The notes under the pieces: generated by a model
The model's input: only the letters and a program-made list of their open reading frames with translations
Told to the model about the DNA's origin: nothing
The model's database searches: none
Shown: piece after piece, positions 16,551 through 25,557 of the stretch
How positions within the stretch are numbered: position 1 is the stretch's first letter
How the letters are laid out: each line of letters begins with the position of its first letter
Assembly: GCF_016744625.1 (NCBI RefSeq)
Contig: NZ_JADGDZ010000024.1
Location: forward strand, 1-41,733
Source of the DNA: Winogradskyella sp.
GTDB lineage: Bacteria > Bacteroidota > Bacteroidia > Flavobacteriales > Flavobacteriaceae
DNA: 41,733 nt
Direction of reading: 5' to 3'
Made by a program: the position numbers and the translations under genes

Positions 16551-17567
16551 ATGAAGCTTAGCATATTGATTCCTATGTATAATGCCAAAAATTATATTGG
16601 TAATTGTATAGAAAGTTTAATCAATCAAGATATTTCAGAAGACGATTATGAGATTATTATTATCGATGATGGCTCTATGGATAATTCTGTTGATATAGTG
16701 AATGGTTATGCGAAACGACATAAGAATATAAGTCTTCATAAAGAGCCTAATGCTGGAGCTTACACTACAAGAAATAAACTTTTAAAGTTAGCAAATGGCG
16801 ATTATATCTATAATCTTGATGCAGATGATTATATCGTTAAAAATTGTTTAGGTGCATTGTTAGGTATAGCTGAAAGTAAACAACTTGATATTATAGGTTT
16901 TAATACTGTTGAAACTTCAAGTTTAGATAAGTTAGACATATCAAAACCTATTGAGCCGAAAGAAGTTGAACATAGTACAGGTAAAGAATTTATTGAAACT
17001 CATGTACATTTTAGACACGAAATCTGGTGGTATTTTATAAAGAGAGATTTTATGCTAGAGCATCATATGTCTTTTAATAAAAATGAATACAATGCTGATG
17101 TAATGTTTACTTTAGAAGTCTTACTCAAAGCTAATAAAGTTGGTTATCTTCCCGTTTCCCTTCATCGTTATGTACAGACTACAGATTCTTTAATGCGTAG
17201 TAAAAATTTTGATATTATATGTAAGAGAATTGAATATATACAAATGATGATTGGCAATTCAAGCCAATTGATTAATGAGCTAAAAAAGGAATCAAATTTT
17301 GATGTCTTATTAAAAAACATGAGTTATAGAAGAGATGTATTTACATTCTTTAATATTTTAAATATGTTTAGAAATCCATTTAGCGTTAAGTATGTTAAGG
17401 CTAAGGTGAAGATTTTTAAAGGTATTGGTGCTTACCCAATGAAGAACTTTAACAACTATAAATATACTAGTCTACGTTATCGTATATTGCTATCTATTGT
17501 AAACAATGAAAAACTAATATATACTTTGATTTCAATTAAGAATTTGTTTTCAAAATCAATAAAATAA
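16551..17567 (+). CDS. Glycosyltransferase family 2 (first of a tandem pair)
   Basis: A 338-residue GT-A fold enzyme. The N-terminus MKLSILIPMYNAKNYIGNCIESLINQD and IIIIDDGSMDNS are GT2 hallmarks; the metal/nucleotide-sugar motif is DAD (90-92, NLDADDYI). The stretch normally reading GxGxARN is here GAYTTRN (~69-75), a small deviation in the donor-side loop. The C-terminal half contains EIWWYFIKRDF and NADVMFTLEVL. It aligns without gaps to the next gene over the first ~100 residues, so the pair arose by duplication. Acceptor and sugar are unknown; likely cell-surface glycan or lipid glycosylation. Confidence 0.88.
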   Translation: MKLSILIPMYNAKNYIGNCIESLINQDISEDDYEIIIIDDGSMDNSVDIVNGYAKRHKNISLHKEPNAGAYTTRNKLLKLANGDYIYNLDADDYIVKNCLGALLGIAESKQLDIIGFNTVETSSLDKLDISKPIEPKEVEHSTGKEFIETHVHFRHEIWWYFIKRDFMLEHHMSFNKNEYNADVMFTLEVLLKANKVGYLPVSLHRYVQTTDSLMRSKNFDIICKRIEYIQMMIGNSSQLINELKKESNFDVLLKNMSYRRDVFTFFNILNMFRNPFSVKYVKAKVKIFKGIGAYPMKNFNNYKYTSLRYRILLSIVNNEKLIYTLISIKNLFSKSIK

Positions 17568-17585
17568 GCGAATCTAAATTGTTCT

Positions 17586-18593
17586 ATGAGGTTAAGTATA
17601 ATTATTCCTGTTTATAATGCTGCAAAATTTATTTCTATTTGCTTAGACAGTCTTTTAGCTCAGGATATTGATTCTACTGATTATGAAATTTTAGTTATCA
17701 ATGATGGTTCTACAGATAATAGTTTAGCAATTGCTAATACATATAGTAATAAGCACAAGCATATTAAAGTACATACTAAAGAGAATGGAGGAGTAGGTAG
17801 TGCTAGAAACAAAGGCTTATCTCTTTCTAAAGGGACTTATGTTTATTTTATAGACCCTGATGATTATTTAGCTCAAGACGTTCTAAAAACTATATTAGAG
17901 CAGGCTGAGAATAGAAACTTAGATATATTGACTTTTATATCTCAATCGACCACAGATTCGAATTTATATCATTCTACGCCAGATATAACAGGGCAAGAAT
18001 TATCAACCATATTAACCGGTGAAGATTATATTGCAAAGCATAATTATAATAATGAGGTTTGGTGGTATGTCATCAAAAGAGAATTTATAGAAGAAATTAA
18101 GATTAAATTCATTGAAGATAGATGGATGGAAGATGCTATTTTAACTGCAAAGCTTTTTTTAAAAGCTAAAAAAATGGCATTTTTTCCTATTAATGCACAC
18201 AGACATTTAATTGTTGAAGGTTCTGCAATGACAAATAAAGAACCTTCACATTATCTAAGAGTTATTGATGATAATAGAAATGCTGCAATAGTATTTGAAT
18301 CATTAATAAAAGGTTTAGAGCAAAGTAATGTTAATTCTGAGTGTATAAAACGATTGAGAACAAGACAACAATCTTTTGTCTTTTTTTTAATGGTAAGAAT
18401 GTTAAAATCTACGATAAGTTTAAATCAAGCAAAAAAGGCTATAGATGATATCTCTAACACTAATGCCTACCCAATGAACACATTTCCGGGAAGCGATTAT
18501 AAGGGAATAACTTACTCCATATTAACTAAGTTATTTAATTCTAAACAAATATTTTATTTGTTATTTAGGCTATTTAATCCTTTTTTAAAATAA
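17586..18593 (+). CDS. Glycosyltransferase family 2 (second of a tandem pair)
   Basis: A 335-residue GT2 beginning MRLSIIIPVYNAAKFISICLDSLLAQD, with DPD (90-92) as the metal-binding motif and the canonical GSARN loop (71-75). EVWWYVIKREF and RWMEDAILTAKLFL mirror EIWWYFIKRDF and NADVMFTLEVL in the paralogue 18 nt upstream. Both have YPMxxF-containing tails (AYPMNTF, AYPMKNF). It likely adds a different sugar to the same acceptor or the same sugar in sequence. No membrane segment is visible, so it acts at the cytoplasmic face. Confidence 0.88.
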   Translation: MRLSIIIPVYNAAKFISICLDSLLAQDIDSTDYEILVINDGSTDNSLAIANTYSNKHKHIKVHTKENGGVGSARNKGLSLSKGTYVYFIDPDDYLAQDVLKTILEQAENRNLDILTFISQSTTDSNLYHSTPDITGQELSTILTGEDYIAKHNYNNEVWWYVIKREFIEEIKIKFIEDRWMEDAILTAKLFLKAKKMAFFPINAHRHLIVEGSAMTNKEPSHYLRVIDDNRNAAIVFESLIKGLEQSNVNSECIKRLRTRQQSFVFFLMVRMLKSTISLNQAKKAIDDISNTNAYPMNTFPGSDYKGITYSILTKLFNSKQIFYLLFRLFNPFLK

Positions 18594-18603
18594 GCTTCAA
18601 GAT

Positions 18604-18638
18604 CTTAAGAAGATATCCGTAGCCCTCTTAATCTTAAG
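18604..18638 (+). terminator. Weak terminator-like hairpin after the GT2 pair
   Basis: CTTAAGA (18604-18610) pairs with TCTTAAG (18632-18638), followed by a T-rich stretch. The loop is 21 nt and the stem AT-rich, so this is tentative. The 18594-18928 gap otherwise has no gene that I can support. Confidence 0.35.
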
Positions 18639-18865
18639 TATTTTATTACTTTTTTTATATCAATTTTAGTTAATAATGTATTGTAAAATAAAAAGGAATT
18701 GAAGCCTTGTGACTACTTTAGTTATTGGTGTTAAATCATTTCGATTTTTTGTTTTTCAGTCTAGTTAATTAATAGTACAGAATGAACTACTCTATAATCT
18801 AATAAAAAACCTAATGTATTTGTGCTGATTAAGAAGCGTTATTATTAGTTAGGATTTGTTTAAAT

Positions 18866-18901
18866 AAAAAAGAGGTAACAAATTAATTGTTACCTCTTTT
18901 T
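18866..18901. terminator. Bidirectional terminator after the lipoprotein gene
   Basis: AGAGGTAACAA and TTGTTACCTCT form an 11-bp stem around a 5-nt loop, with A-run on one side and T-run on the other. It can stop the minus-strand lipoprotein transcript and any plus-strand readthrough. Confidence 0.9.
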
Positions 18902-18928
18902 ATAGTTTATGTTATAACTTATGTGATA

Positions 18929-20164
18929 TTAACGATATCTACAAGAGTTATAGTTTCTACAAGACCAGTGTCTGTAACAATGGTTATCTGGCTGTACGTA
19001 TTCACATAACTCACCACCTTGTGAACTATGTCCGCTAACAACTTCTAGCACACCTTTAGTATATCCAGGTCCAATGTTTAACCAACAGTTCGTCTTAATT
19101 TTAGTATAGTAACAGTTACCTACATATATGTAAACATACTTACCAAAAGTACCATTTGCATTAGAACCAGTTAATGAAAAGTCTTCACCAGCACCAACAA
19201 CTTGATCAAAGATTTTAGTTGCATAACATGTGTTTTCATAACGTTGGTAAACTCTTACTCTGTAATCATTATGCCAATCCCAGTTTAATATTAAATCTGT
19301 TACTTTACCTTCACAGTCGCTGCATTCGTCAGCAACAGGTTCTAACACAAAGTTGAAATCCATTAACCATAATGGGTCACAAGTTACAGGATCGATTAAC
19401 CAACCCCAAGAACTCATACCAAGTGCTCCGGTATTAGAATCGTAGTTTGCACCACCTGGACCTATGTGAGAACCATAGTTAGGTGTATTAGAATCGTTTG
19501 GATCAGGTCTTTGAGTTACACCAAAAGTACCTTCTTGTACACAATCTCCACCAGCAGCAGAAATCACACTCTTTGTATGATCAATTACATAAAAGTTCAT
19601 GTCTTCAGAGTTAGATGCATTTCCAGCAGTTCCTTCTTTTTTGTGTTCTCCTCCAATTGCAGACCACTCATCCCATGTTTTTTTGTTTTTAAACCATACA
19701 TTAACAGCTACTGTACAAGTACCAGAAATAGTAGTTCCAGTAAGGTTCGCAGTACCGTTTGCATATTCTGTAAATACTAGGTTTTCACCATCAGCAGCAC
19801 CAAAATAAGTTGTTGCGTCAAAATAATCATCACCTTCAGCAGTTTCTGACCACCAGAAATTTGCATTTGGCTGTTGGCTTCCAAAAGGATCTCTGTCTGC
19901 ATCGATAACATTATAAACTTGTGTTACCGCAGCACCACTAGTATAAGTGTTGGCCATTCCAATAGCCATAGAATCATTCATGTCTTCGCTACCTGCTGTA
20001 AAAACAAGTTCTGCGTCTTCTTCACCATCAGATACAATAATTTCATCTTCAAGTAAAATCTCTCTTTGTTGTAATGTTTGTGAATCTTCTTCTGAAGTTT
20101 CGTTCTCACACGATGCAAAAATCACTAGCATCGCAAATAAGCATAATTTTGTTAATTGTTTCAT
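18929..20164 (-). CDS. Cys-rich lipoprotein with surface-protein-like C-terminal domain, 411 aa
   Basis: MKQLTKLCLFAMLVIFASC is a lipoprotein signal peptide, with the lipidated residue Cys19, and an acidic stretch (EEDSQTLQQREILLEDEIIVSDGEED is read in two parts) follows, as in surface-exposed flavobacterial lipoproteins. The middle (~75-240) is Gly/Asn/Trp/Asp-rich. The C-terminal ~130 residues begin CSDCEGKVTDLIL and include ANGTFGKYVYIYV, IGPG, SGHSSQGGELCEYV; this matches a domain of bacterial surface proteins that I believe is DUF7467. The very end is Cys/Arg/Tyr/His-rich (HCYRHWSCRNYNSCRYR). Probably anchored in the outer membrane; ligand unknown. Confidence 0.75.
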   Translation of the reverse strand: MKQLTKLCLFAMLVIFASCENETSEEDSQTLQQREILLEDEIIVSDGEEDAELVFTAGSEDMNDSMAIGMANTYTSGAAVTQVYNVIDADRDPFGSQQPNANFWWSETAEGDDYFDATTYFGAADGENLVFTEYANGTANLTGTTISGTCTVAVNVWFKNKKTWDEWSAIGGEHKKEGTAGNASNSEDMNFYVIDHTKSVISAAGGDCVQEGTFGVTQRPDPNDSNTPNYGSHIGPGGANYDSNTGALGMSSWGWLIDPVTCDPLWLMDFNFVLEPVADECSDCEGKVTDLILNWDWHNDYRVRVYQRYENTCYATKIFDQVVGAGEDFSLTGSNANGTFGKYVYIYVGNCYYTKIKTNCWLNIGPGYTKGVLEVVSGHSSQGGELCEYVQPDNHCYRHWSCRNYNSCRYR

Positions 20165-20198
20165 AATTTAAATTAGGTTAATAGCATTAATATTGGTA

Positions 20199-20206
20199 CA
20201 AATATA
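20199..20206 (-). promoter_or_regulatory. -7 box TATATTTG of the lipoprotein gene
   Basis: Exact TAnnTTTG match on the minus strand, giving a leader of about 29 nt. The -33 TTG is not clear. Between here and the YbaB terminator (20207-20384) nothing else is seen. Confidence 0.5.
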
Positions 20207-20384
20207 TATTTTAACAATCCTTTTCGAATTTTTTTTAGACAAAATGCCAAACTATTAGTTTTAAGAGAAATACATTGCGTTTCATCGTTTTTATTAGCAT
20301 TTCTCTGATGTTTTTTCCTACATGTTTTTCTCACGTGTTAAGCAATAATAAAAAAACTTACTCCTTTAATATATATATAAATGC

Positions 20385-20421
20385 AAAAAAAATGCACTCT
20401 AACTAGTTGTTAAAGTGCATT
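20385..20421 (-). terminator. Intrinsic terminator after ybaB
   Basis: On the minus strand AATGCACT pairs with AGTGCATT, with four further pairs inside one mismatch, followed by eight T. Reads out of the YbaB gene. Confidence 0.85.
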
Positions 20422-20466
20422 AATATATTTTTCTGTTCAAAAAACAGAGAAGACAAATTGCTTCAT

Positions 20467-20790
20467 CTATTTAAACATATCCATACCAGGAATATTTGGC
20501 ATTCCTTCTTTTGCGACTGCTGCAATTTCCGCTTCATTAATATTGCTAGCTTTTACTATAGCTTTGTTCAGTGTTAAGATGAGGTAGTCCTCTAGCATAT
20601 CCTTATCTTTCAATAGTTCATCATCTATAGTAATAGATTTAATAGTTCTATTAGCAGTAATGGTCACTCTAATTTTGCTATCAGTACTGTTTTCATCTAT
20701 TAAAACGCTGTGTAGACGTTCTTTTGTCTCTTCTACTTTTTTTTGAGCTTCTTTTAATTTGCCCATCATACCCATCATATCTCCAAACAT
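20467..20790 (-). CDS. ybaB: YbaB/EbfC nucleoid-associated protein
   Basis: A 107-residue small DNA-binding protein. [26 protein letters not shown] is the methionine-rich N-terminal helix typical of YbaB, and the body has [19 protein letters not shown] and a final helix [23 protein letters not shown]. It forms dimers that bind DNA with little sequence preference. The usual partners recR and dnaX are not next to it here. Divergent from oligopeptidase B with 77 nt between. Flanked by its own -7 box and terminator, so it is a single-gene unit. Confidence 0.93.
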   Translation of the reverse strand: MFGDMMGMMGKLKEAQKKVEETKERLHSVLIDENSTDSKIRVTITANRTIKSITIDDELLKDKDMLEDYLILTLNKAIVKASNINEAEIAAVAKEGMPNIPGMDMFK

Positions 20791-20817
20791 ATTCTAGTCT
20801 TTTAAATTATTACCATG

Positions 20818-20825
20818 CAAAATTA
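20818..20825 (-). promoter_or_regulatory. -7 box TAATTTTG of ybaB
   Basis: Exact TAnnTTTG match on the minus strand 27 nt before the ybaB ATG. Confidence 0.5.
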
Positions 20826-20867
20826 CTAAATTGCTCCACTTTTTAGATTAAATTTTTCTTAAAACAA

Positions 20868-22928
20868 ATGACAAAACATTCAGAGTTAAAACCACCAGTT
20901 GCAAATAAGGTTCCTCATACATTAGAAAAACATGGTGATATTCGCATTGATAATTATTTTTGGATGAAAGATAGAGAGCATCCTGATGTTATTGATTATC
21001 TCAAAGCCGAAAATGAGTATTGCGATGTTAAAATGGCACATACAAAAGATTTTCAGAAGGATTTGTTTGAAGAAATGAAAGCTAGAATTAAAGAAGATGA
21101 TTCTTCTGTGCCTTATAAATATAATGGCTATTGGTATATCAGTAAATTCGAAAAAGGAAAGGACTATCCAATTTACACTCGAAAAAAAGATACACTAGAG
21201 AATCCTGAGGAATTACTATTCGATTGTAATAAAATGGCAGAAAGTAAAAGCTATTTTAAACTTGCAGGAATTAGTATTAGTCCAGATAATAAGCTCGTGT
21301 CTTATGGAATTGATACTACAGGAAGACGTAATTACACCATTCATGTAAAGAATTTAATAACTCATGAGGTTGCTTCAGATAGAATAGAAAGTACAACAGG
21401 CTCTTCAAGTTGGGCAAATGATAATAAAACGTTGTTTTATACTAAAAAAGATGAGGTAACACTTAGAGCTTTTCAAATTTATAAACATTGTCTTGGAGAC
21501 AACAAGGATTCATTAGTTTTTGAAGAAAGTGATGAGACCTTTGGTGTAGCTGTATATAAGTCTAAATCCCGAAAATATATCATTATTGCATGTTATAGTA
21601 CATTGACTAATGAGTATCACATCTTAAACGCAGATAAACCTGAGGAAAAATTTGAAGTGTTTCAAGAACGCATTAGAGGTTTAGAATACAGTATATCTCA
21701 TTATAAAAATCATTTTTATATTCTTACAAATAAAGATAAGTCCATCAATTTTAAATTGATGATGACACGAGAGACCAATACAAAAGTTAAAAATTGGTCA
21801 GAGGTGCTTCCACATAGAAAAGATATACTACTAGAAAATATTGATATTTTTAAGGATTATCTAGTGATTAGTGAACGCAGCAATGGTCTCAATGAAATAA
21901 GGGTTAAACGATGGGATGGAAGTGCCGATTATTATTTACCTTTTGATAATGAAACTTATACTTGTTATACAGGGACTAATGTAGATTTTGATACCGAAAT
22001 ATTGAGATATGGATACAACGCTTTAACTACACCTTCTTCTGTCATAGACTTTAATATGCGAACAAAGACTAAGACCATTTTAAAAGAGCAAGAGGTTTTA
22101 GGTGGGAAATTCAATAAAGATAATTATACTTCTGAACGTATATGGGCAACAGCAGAAGATGGTACAAAAATACCAATGTCTGTTGTTTATAAAAAAGATA
22201 TCAAAAAGGATGGCACAAATCCTTTACTACAATATGCTTATGGAAGTTATGGGTCTACAGTAGATCCTTACTTTTCAACCATCAGATTAAGTCTATTAGA
22301 TCGTGGTTTTATTTATGTTATAACGCATGTTCGAGGAGGTGAATATCTTGGGCGTCAATGGTACGAAGATGGTAGACTATTGAATAAGAAGAATACATTT
22401 ACTGATTTTATAGCTTGTTCTGACCATTTAATTAACGAACAGTATACATCTTCAAAACATTTGTATGCCATGGGAGGAAGCGCAGGTGGTCTATTAATGG
22501 GTGTCATAATTAATGAAGTTCCCAATTTATACAATGGTGTTATTGCTGCGGTCCCTTTTGTTGATGTTATTACTACAATGTTAGATGATTCTATACCGCT
22601 AACTACAGGTGAGTATGACGAATGGGGAAATCCTAATGATAAATTGTATTATGATTATATGAAGTCGTATTCTCCTTATGATAATGTTGAAATTAAAGAT
22701 TATCCTAACATGCTTCTGACAGCTGGGCTTAATGACTCTCAAGTTCAATATTGGGAACCTGCAAAATGGATAGCAAAACTGCGTGATATGAAGACAAATG
22801 ATAAGCAACTATATTTAAAAACTAATATGGATGCTGGGCATGGAGGAGCTTCAGGACGTTTTGAAAGCTTAAAAGAAGATGCAGAAGAGTTTGTATTTTT
22901 ATTTGATCTTGAAGGTATCTTCAATTAA
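20868..22928 (+). CDS. ptrB: Oligopeptidase B (S9 serine peptidase)
   Basis: Cleaves short peptides after basic residues. The N-terminal ~400 residues form the beta-propeller (PPVANKVPHTLEKHGDIRIDNYFWMKDREHP onward), and the C-terminal alpha/beta-hydrolase holds Ser538 in MGGSAGGLLMG, Asp623 in AGLNDSQVQYWEPAKW and His658 in DAGHGG. EYDEWGNP is the conserved acidic loop linked to the preference for Arg/Lys. Length 686 is typical. No signal peptide at the chosen start, so cytoplasmic or periplasmic only by another route. Single gene with ybaB divergent upstream and the cysteine-synthase-like gene downstream. Confidence 0.94.
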   Translation: MTKHSELKPPVANKVPHTLEKHGDIRIDNYFWMKDREHPDVIDYLKAENEYCDVKMAHTKDFQKDLFEEMKARIKEDDSSVPYKYNGYWYISKFEKGKDYPIYTRKKDTLENPEELLFDCNKMAESKSYFKLAGISISPDNKLVSYGIDTTGRRNYTIHVKNLITHEVASDRIESTTGSSSWANDNKTLFYTKKDEVTLRAFQIYKHCLGDNKDSLVFEESDETFGVAVYKSKSRKYIIIACYSTLTNEYHILNADKPEEKFEVFQERIRGLEYSISHYKNHFYILTNKDKSINFKLMMTRETNTKVKNWSEVLPHRKDILLENIDIFKDYLVISERSNGLNEIRVKRWDGSADYYLPFDNETYTCYTGTNVDFDTEILRYGYNALTTPSSVIDFNMRTKTKTILKEQEVLGGKFNKDNYTSERIWATAEDGTKIPMSVVYKKDIKKDGTNPLLQYAYGSYGSTVDPYFSTIRLSLLDRGFIYVITHVRGGEYLGRQWYEDGRLLNKKNTFTDFIACSDHLINEQYTSSKHLYAMGGSAGGLLMGVIINEVPNLYNGVIAAVPFVDVITTMLDDSIPLTTGEYDEWGNPNDKLYYDYMKSYSPYDNVEIKDYPNMLLTAGLNDSQVQYWEPAKWIAKLRDMKTNDKQLYLKTNMDAGHGGASGRFESLKEDAEEFVFLFDLEGIFN

Positions 22929-22943
22929 TTCAAAAAAAAATGT

Positions 22944-22951
22944 TACTTTTG
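22944..22951 (+). promoter_or_regulatory. -7 box TACTTTTG before the cysteine-synthase-like gene
   Basis: Exact TAnnTTTG, 49 nt before the start codon. No TTG at a fitting distance, so only the -7 part is claimed. Confidence 0.5.
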
Positions 22952-23000
22952 CGAGGTTTTAGGTGTCAAATAATTAAATTGATATCGATAAATAGCATTT

Positions 23001-24038
23001 ATGAACAACAACAAAAATGTATTTGATAACGTACTTCAACTTATAGGAAGTACACCTCTTATCAAGTTGAACAGAATGACAGCCGAATTTGACGGTGATT
23101 TTTATGCTAAAGTAGAAGCATTTAATCCTGGTCATTCTTCTAAGGACAGAATCGCATTACATATTATTGAAGAAGCAGAGCGTCAAGGTATTTTGACTCC
23201 TGGTGATACTATTATTGAAACTACTTCTGGAAATACTGGTTTTAGTATAGCAATGGTGAGTATCATTAAAGGTTACGAGTGTATTTTAGCCGTAAGTTCT
23301 AAGTCTTCTGCAGATAAAATTGACATGCTAAAGTCTATGGGAGCAAAGGTTTACGTTTGTCCTGCACATGTTAATGCAGATGATCCACGTTCGTATTATC
23401 AAGTTGCAAAGCGTTTACACGAAGAAGTTAAAGGCTCTATTTATATTAATCAGTATTTTAATCAGTTGAATATTGATGCACATTATAATTCTACTGGTCC
23501 AGAAATTTGGGATCAAACCGAAGGGCAAATCACACATTTAGTAGCTTGTAGTGGAACAGGAGGAACAATTTCTGGTATTTCTAAGTATTTGAAAGAGCAA
23601 AACTCTAATGTAAAAGTTATTGGAGTTGATGCTTACGGTTCTGTATTAAAGAAGTATCACGAAACTCGTGAGTTTGACGATAAAGAGATTTATCCATATA
23701 GAATAGAAGGCTTAGGTAAAAACTTAATTCCTTCGGCTACGGATTTTGATTTAATTGATAAGTTCGTAAAAGTTACAGATGAAGAAAGCGCACATACTGC
23801 AAGAGAAATATCTAATACTGAAGGACTTTTTGTTGGTTACACTAGTGGTGCAGCAATGCAAGCTATAAAGCAACTTAATGCTGAAGGTGAATTTAAGCAT
23901 ACAGACAAAATTGTTGTTGTATTTCCAGATCACGGATCTCGTTATATGAGTAAAGTATATAGTGATAAATGGATGAGCGATCAAGGATTTTTTGATAGCA
24001 AGACAGCTACACCAGCAACTATTGAGTATATAAAATAA
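23001..24038 (+). CDS. PLP-dependent cysteine synthase / cystathionine beta-synthase-like enzyme; cysteate synthase possible
   Basis: A 345-residue fold-type II PLP enzyme. The PLP lysine is Lys48 in [10 protein letters not shown], the TSGNTG loop (75-80) binds the amino acid, and GTGGT (near 188) holds the phosphate. The C-terminal half ([35 protein letters not shown]) is closer to the catalytic core of cystathionine beta-synthase than to CysK, but there is no heme or CBS regulatory domain. Reaction is beta-replacement on serine, O-acetylserine or O-phosphoserine. Because an alpha-oxoamine synthase follows, cysteate made with sulfite is a plausible product (inference). A terminator separates the two. 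The start ATG fits the motif positions. Confidence 0.9.
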   Translation: MNNNKNVFDNVLQLIGSTPLIKLNRMTAEFDGDFYAKVEAFNPGHSSKDRIALHIIEEAERQGILTPGDTIIETTSGNTGFSIAMVSIIKGYECILAVSSKSSADKIDMLKSMGAKVYVCPAHVNADDPRSYYQVAKRLHEEVKGSIYINQYFNQLNIDAHYNSTGPEIWDQTEGQITHLVACSGTGGTISGISKYLKEQNSNVKVIGVDAYGSVLKKYHETREFDDKEIYPYRIEGLGKNLIPSATDFDLIDKFVKVTDEESAHTAREISNTEGLFVGYTSGAAMQAIKQLNAEGEFKHTDKIVVVFPDHGSRYMSKVYSDKWMSDQGFFDSKTATPATIEYIK

Positions 24039-24057
24039 AAATATTTTAAGTATATAT

Positions 24058-24089
24058 ACCTATCATAGGCAACTGTGATAGGTTTTTTT
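24058..24089 (+). terminator. Intrinsic terminator after the cysteine-synthase-like gene
   Basis: ACCTATCA and TGATAGGT form an 8-bp stem around 10 nt, followed by seven T. Confidence 0.85.
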
Positions 24090-24149
24090 ATGTTCAAAAC
24101 TTAGTTAATACTTAGATTAAATAAATTATGCGGTCATAATATTATTAAT

Positions 24150-24157
24150 TAATTTTG
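24150..24157 (+). promoter_or_regulatory. -7 box TAATTTTG before the alpha-oxoamine synthase
   Basis: Exact TAnnTTTG about 90 nt before the start codon, giving a fairly long leader. The -33 part is not clear. Confidence 0.4.
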
Positions 24158-24248
24158 CAGATACTAACAAAATTAAATTAACTAAAGTTAATGGTGTTTA
24201 TATACTGGCTTAAAAGTTTATAGATATCGATTAATAGCAACTTAGCGC

Positions 24249-25508
24249 ATGAAGGATTTATTTGAAAAGATTTATAGAGATAAAGGACCACTTGGTAAAT
24301 GGGCTGCTCAGGCTGAAGGTTATTTTGTGTTTCCTAAGCTAGAAGGCGAAATTTCTAATAGAATGAAATTTCAAGGTAAAGATGTTATCACTTGGAGTAT
24401 CAATGATTATCTAGGCTTAGCAAATCACCCAGAGGTTAGAAAAGTAGATGCTCAAGCAGCTGCAGATTACGGTTCTGCATACCCAATGGGAGCACGTATG
24501 ATGTCTGGTCATACAGAATTACATGAACAATTGCAAAATGAGTTAGCTGAATTTGTTAGTAAAGAAGCTGCATATTTACTAAATTTTGGTTACCAAGGTA
24601 TGGTGTCTACTGTAGATGCTTTAGTTGGTAAAGATGATATTATTGTTTACGATGTAGATTCTCACGCTTGTATTATTGATGGTGTGCGCTTACATATGGG
24701 AAAACGCTTTACCTATAAGCATAACGATATAGAAAGTTTAGAGAAAAATCTTGAACGTGCTACGAAAATGGCAGAACAAACTGGAGGTGGAATCTTAGTG
24801 ATTTCTGAGGGTGTGTTTGGTATGAGAGGAGAGCAAGGAAGACTTAAAGAAATTGTCGCTCTTAAAGAAAAATTCAATTTCAGGTTATTTGTAGATGATG
24901 CACATGGATTTGGTACTTTGGGTGCAACAGGAGCTGGAGCAGGTGAAGAGCAAGGAGTGCAAGATGGTATAGATGTTTATTTCGCAACCTTTGCTAAATC
25001 GTTAGCAAGTACAGGAGCTTTTATTGCTGCAGATCAAGAAATTATTGATTACTTAAAATACAACTTGCGTTCTCAAATGTTTGCTAAATCATTGCAAATG
25101 CAATTAGTTGTAGGTGCATTAAAACGTTTAGATATGTTGCGTACAATGCCAGAGCTTAAAAAGAATCTTTGGACTATAGTTGATGCGTTACAATCTGGTT
25201 TAAAAGATCGTGGTTTTGATATTGGAACAACACAAAGTTGTGTAACACCTGTATATTTAAAAGGTAGTATTCCTGAAGCTATGGCTTTGGTTAGAGACTT
25301 GCGAGAAAATTATGGAATCTTCTGTTCTATAGTTGTTTACCCTGTTATACCTAAAGGATTAATTTTATTAAGAATGATTCCTACAGCAACTCATACTTTA
25401 GAGGATGTTAGAGAAACCTTAGATGCATTTGATGCCATTAGAGATAGACTCGAAAATGGAACTTATAAAAGAATGTCTGCAGCTTTAATTGCCGCTATGG
25501 GAGAGTGA
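24249..25508 (+). CDS. Alpha-oxoamine synthase (SPT/KBL/cysteate acyltransferase group)
   Basis: A 419-residue fold-type I PLP enzyme that condenses an amino acid with a fatty acyl thioester, losing CO2. The PLP lysine is Lys250 in FATFAKSLASTGAF; the ring-stacking His139 is in YDVDSHACIIDG, and Asp216/His219 are in FVDDAHGFGTLG. SLASTGAF rather than KALG-GGG points to the serine palmitoyltransferase side of the family, not to biotin (BioF) or glycine C-acetyltransferase. Flavobacterium and Alistipes enzymes of this group use cysteate and make the sulfonolipid precursor 3-ketocapnine; others use serine. A cysteine-synthase-like gene upstream and a GNAT gene convergently downstream support a lipid role. 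Confidence 0.88.
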   Translation: MKDLFEKIYRDKGPLGKWAAQAEGYFVFPKLEGEISNRMKFQGKDVITWSINDYLGLANHPEVRKVDAQAAADYGSAYPMGARMMSGHTELHEQLQNELAEFVSKEAAYLLNFGYQGMVSTVDALVGKDDIIVYDVDSHACIIDGVRLHMGKRFTYKHNDIESLEKNLERATKMAEQTGGGILVISEGVFGMRGEQGRLKEIVALKEKFNFRLFVDDAHGFGTLGATGAGAGEEQGVQDGIDVYFATFAKSLASTGAFIAADQEIIDYLKYNLRSQMFAKSLQMQLVVGALKRLDMLRTMPELKKNLWTIVDALQSGLKDRGFDIGTTQSCVTPVYLKGSIPEAMALVRDLRENYGIFCSIVVYPVIPKGLILLRMIPTATHTLEDVRETLDAFDAIRDRLENGTYKRMSAALIAAMGE

Positions 25509-25531
25509 TTTTCTAAAAATTTATAAAATAT

Positions 25532-25557
25532 AAAGCCACTGAAAAGTGGCTTTTTTT
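25532..25557. terminator. Bidirectional terminator between convergent genes
   Basis: AAAGCCACT-GAAA-AGTGGCTTT followed by a T-run on plus. On minus, TTTATATTTTA follows. It ends right at the stop of the GNAT-like gene. Confidence 0.88.

Noticed and set aside
16551-18593. One glycosyltransferase broken by a frameshift
   Set aside because: Both frames have their own complete N-terminal GT2 domain and normal length; it is a duplication.
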